A stretch of 6,374 bases of DNA. Origin: Egicoccus sp035462025. Lineage in GTDB: Bacteria; Actinomycetota; Nitriliruptoria; Nitriliruptorales; Nitriliruptoraceae. Below the pieces are notes generated by a model. It had not been told where the DNA came from, ran no database searches, and saw only the letters and a program-made list of their open reading frames with translations. Below, in pieces: positions 6,245 through 6,374 of this stretch (its first letter is position 1; every line of letters begins with the position of its first letter). The position numbers and the translations under genes were made by a program. Location: positions 1 through 6,374 of the forward strand of contig DATHUR010000077.1 in the NCBI GenBank assembly GCA_035462025.1, read 5' to 3'.

Positions 6245-6374
6245 TGAGTCCCTACGTCGAGGCGGCGCGGCCGCGGACGTTGCCGGCGGCCGTGGCGCCG
6301 GTGCTGGTCGGCACGGCCGCGGCGGCCACCCCGCTGGGCGAGGTGTCCTGGCTGCGCTTCGCGCTGGCGCTGCT
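6244..6374 (+). CDS. menA: 1,4-Dihydroxy-2-naphthoate polyprenyltransferase MenA, 3'-truncated
   Basis: Only the first 43 residues plus part of a codon are present; the frame is open to the window end. The N-terminus has YVEAARPRTLPAAVAPVLVG (residues 4-23), the characteristic opening of MenA in the UbiA prenyltransferase family: a short amphipathic start, the RPRTLPA turn and the first membrane helix. A second hydrophobic stretch begins at WLRFALAL. MenA transfers the polyprenyl chain to 1,4-dihydroxy-2-naphthoate in the membrane, giving demethylmenaquinone. The Asp-rich catalytic motifs lie beyond the window. The ATG overlaps the menB stop (TGATG) and no Shine-Dalgarno sequence is visible in the preceding 20 nt, so translation is probably coupled to menB. 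Its position after menB supports the call. A different UbiA family member is possible but less likely. Confidence 0.85.
   Translation, partial: MSPYVEAARPRTLPAAVAPVLVGTAAAATPLGEVSWLRFALAL

Overview
The window is a dense, very GC-rich bacterial segment. GTG starts are frequent, third codon positions are almost all G or C, and neighbouring genes touch by ATGA or TGATG overlaps. This fits a high-GC actinobacterium. The gene content supports that: System II cytochrome c maturation, a SigK/RskA-type ECF sigma pair, and menaquinone genes with actinobacterial-style MenB and a short MenE. A deep-branching actinobacterial lineage is possible but cannot be shown from this sequence.

Layout. (1) 1-2652, plus strand: the 3' part of resB, overlapping ccsB by ATGA. 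Together they encode the membrane haem transporter and cytochrome c synthase of System II. (2) 2653-2730: a short gap with a possible ECF promoter and a perfect 10-bp palindrome. (3) 2731-4070, plus strand: an ECF sigma factor overlapping by ATGA with its membrane anti-sigma factor, which carries a zinc-type motif. (4) 4080-5243, minus strand: menE (o-succinylbenzoyl-CoA ligase), convergent with the anti-sigma gene and only 9 bp from it. (5) 5244-5329: a compact divergent promoter region. (6) 5330-6374, plus strand: menB (DHNA-CoA synthase), then menA (DHNA prenyltransferase), cut off by the window end.

How they work together. MenE activates o-succinylbenzoate to its CoA ester. MenB cyclises this to 1,4-dihydroxy-2-naphthoyl-CoA. 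After thioester hydrolysis by an enzyme not in the window, MenA attaches the polyprenyl tail to give demethylmenaquinone. ResB/CcsB attach haem to c-type cytochromes that take electrons from the menaquinol pool. The window is therefore a respiratory-chain biogenesis cluster, a grouping known in actinobacteria, with an ECF sigma/anti-sigma switch set in the middle.

Most of the window is ordinary housekeeping, and I found no clearly new biological system. The points worth checking are the cysteine-free SigK-like factor paired with a Cys/His anti-sigma factor, an extra loop and two possible extra membrane segments in CcsB, the overlapping divergent -10 elements between menE and menB, and a possible autoregulatory ECF promoter. 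No intergenic stretch exceeds 90 bases. I saw no tRNA, rRNA, mobile element or CRISPR array.
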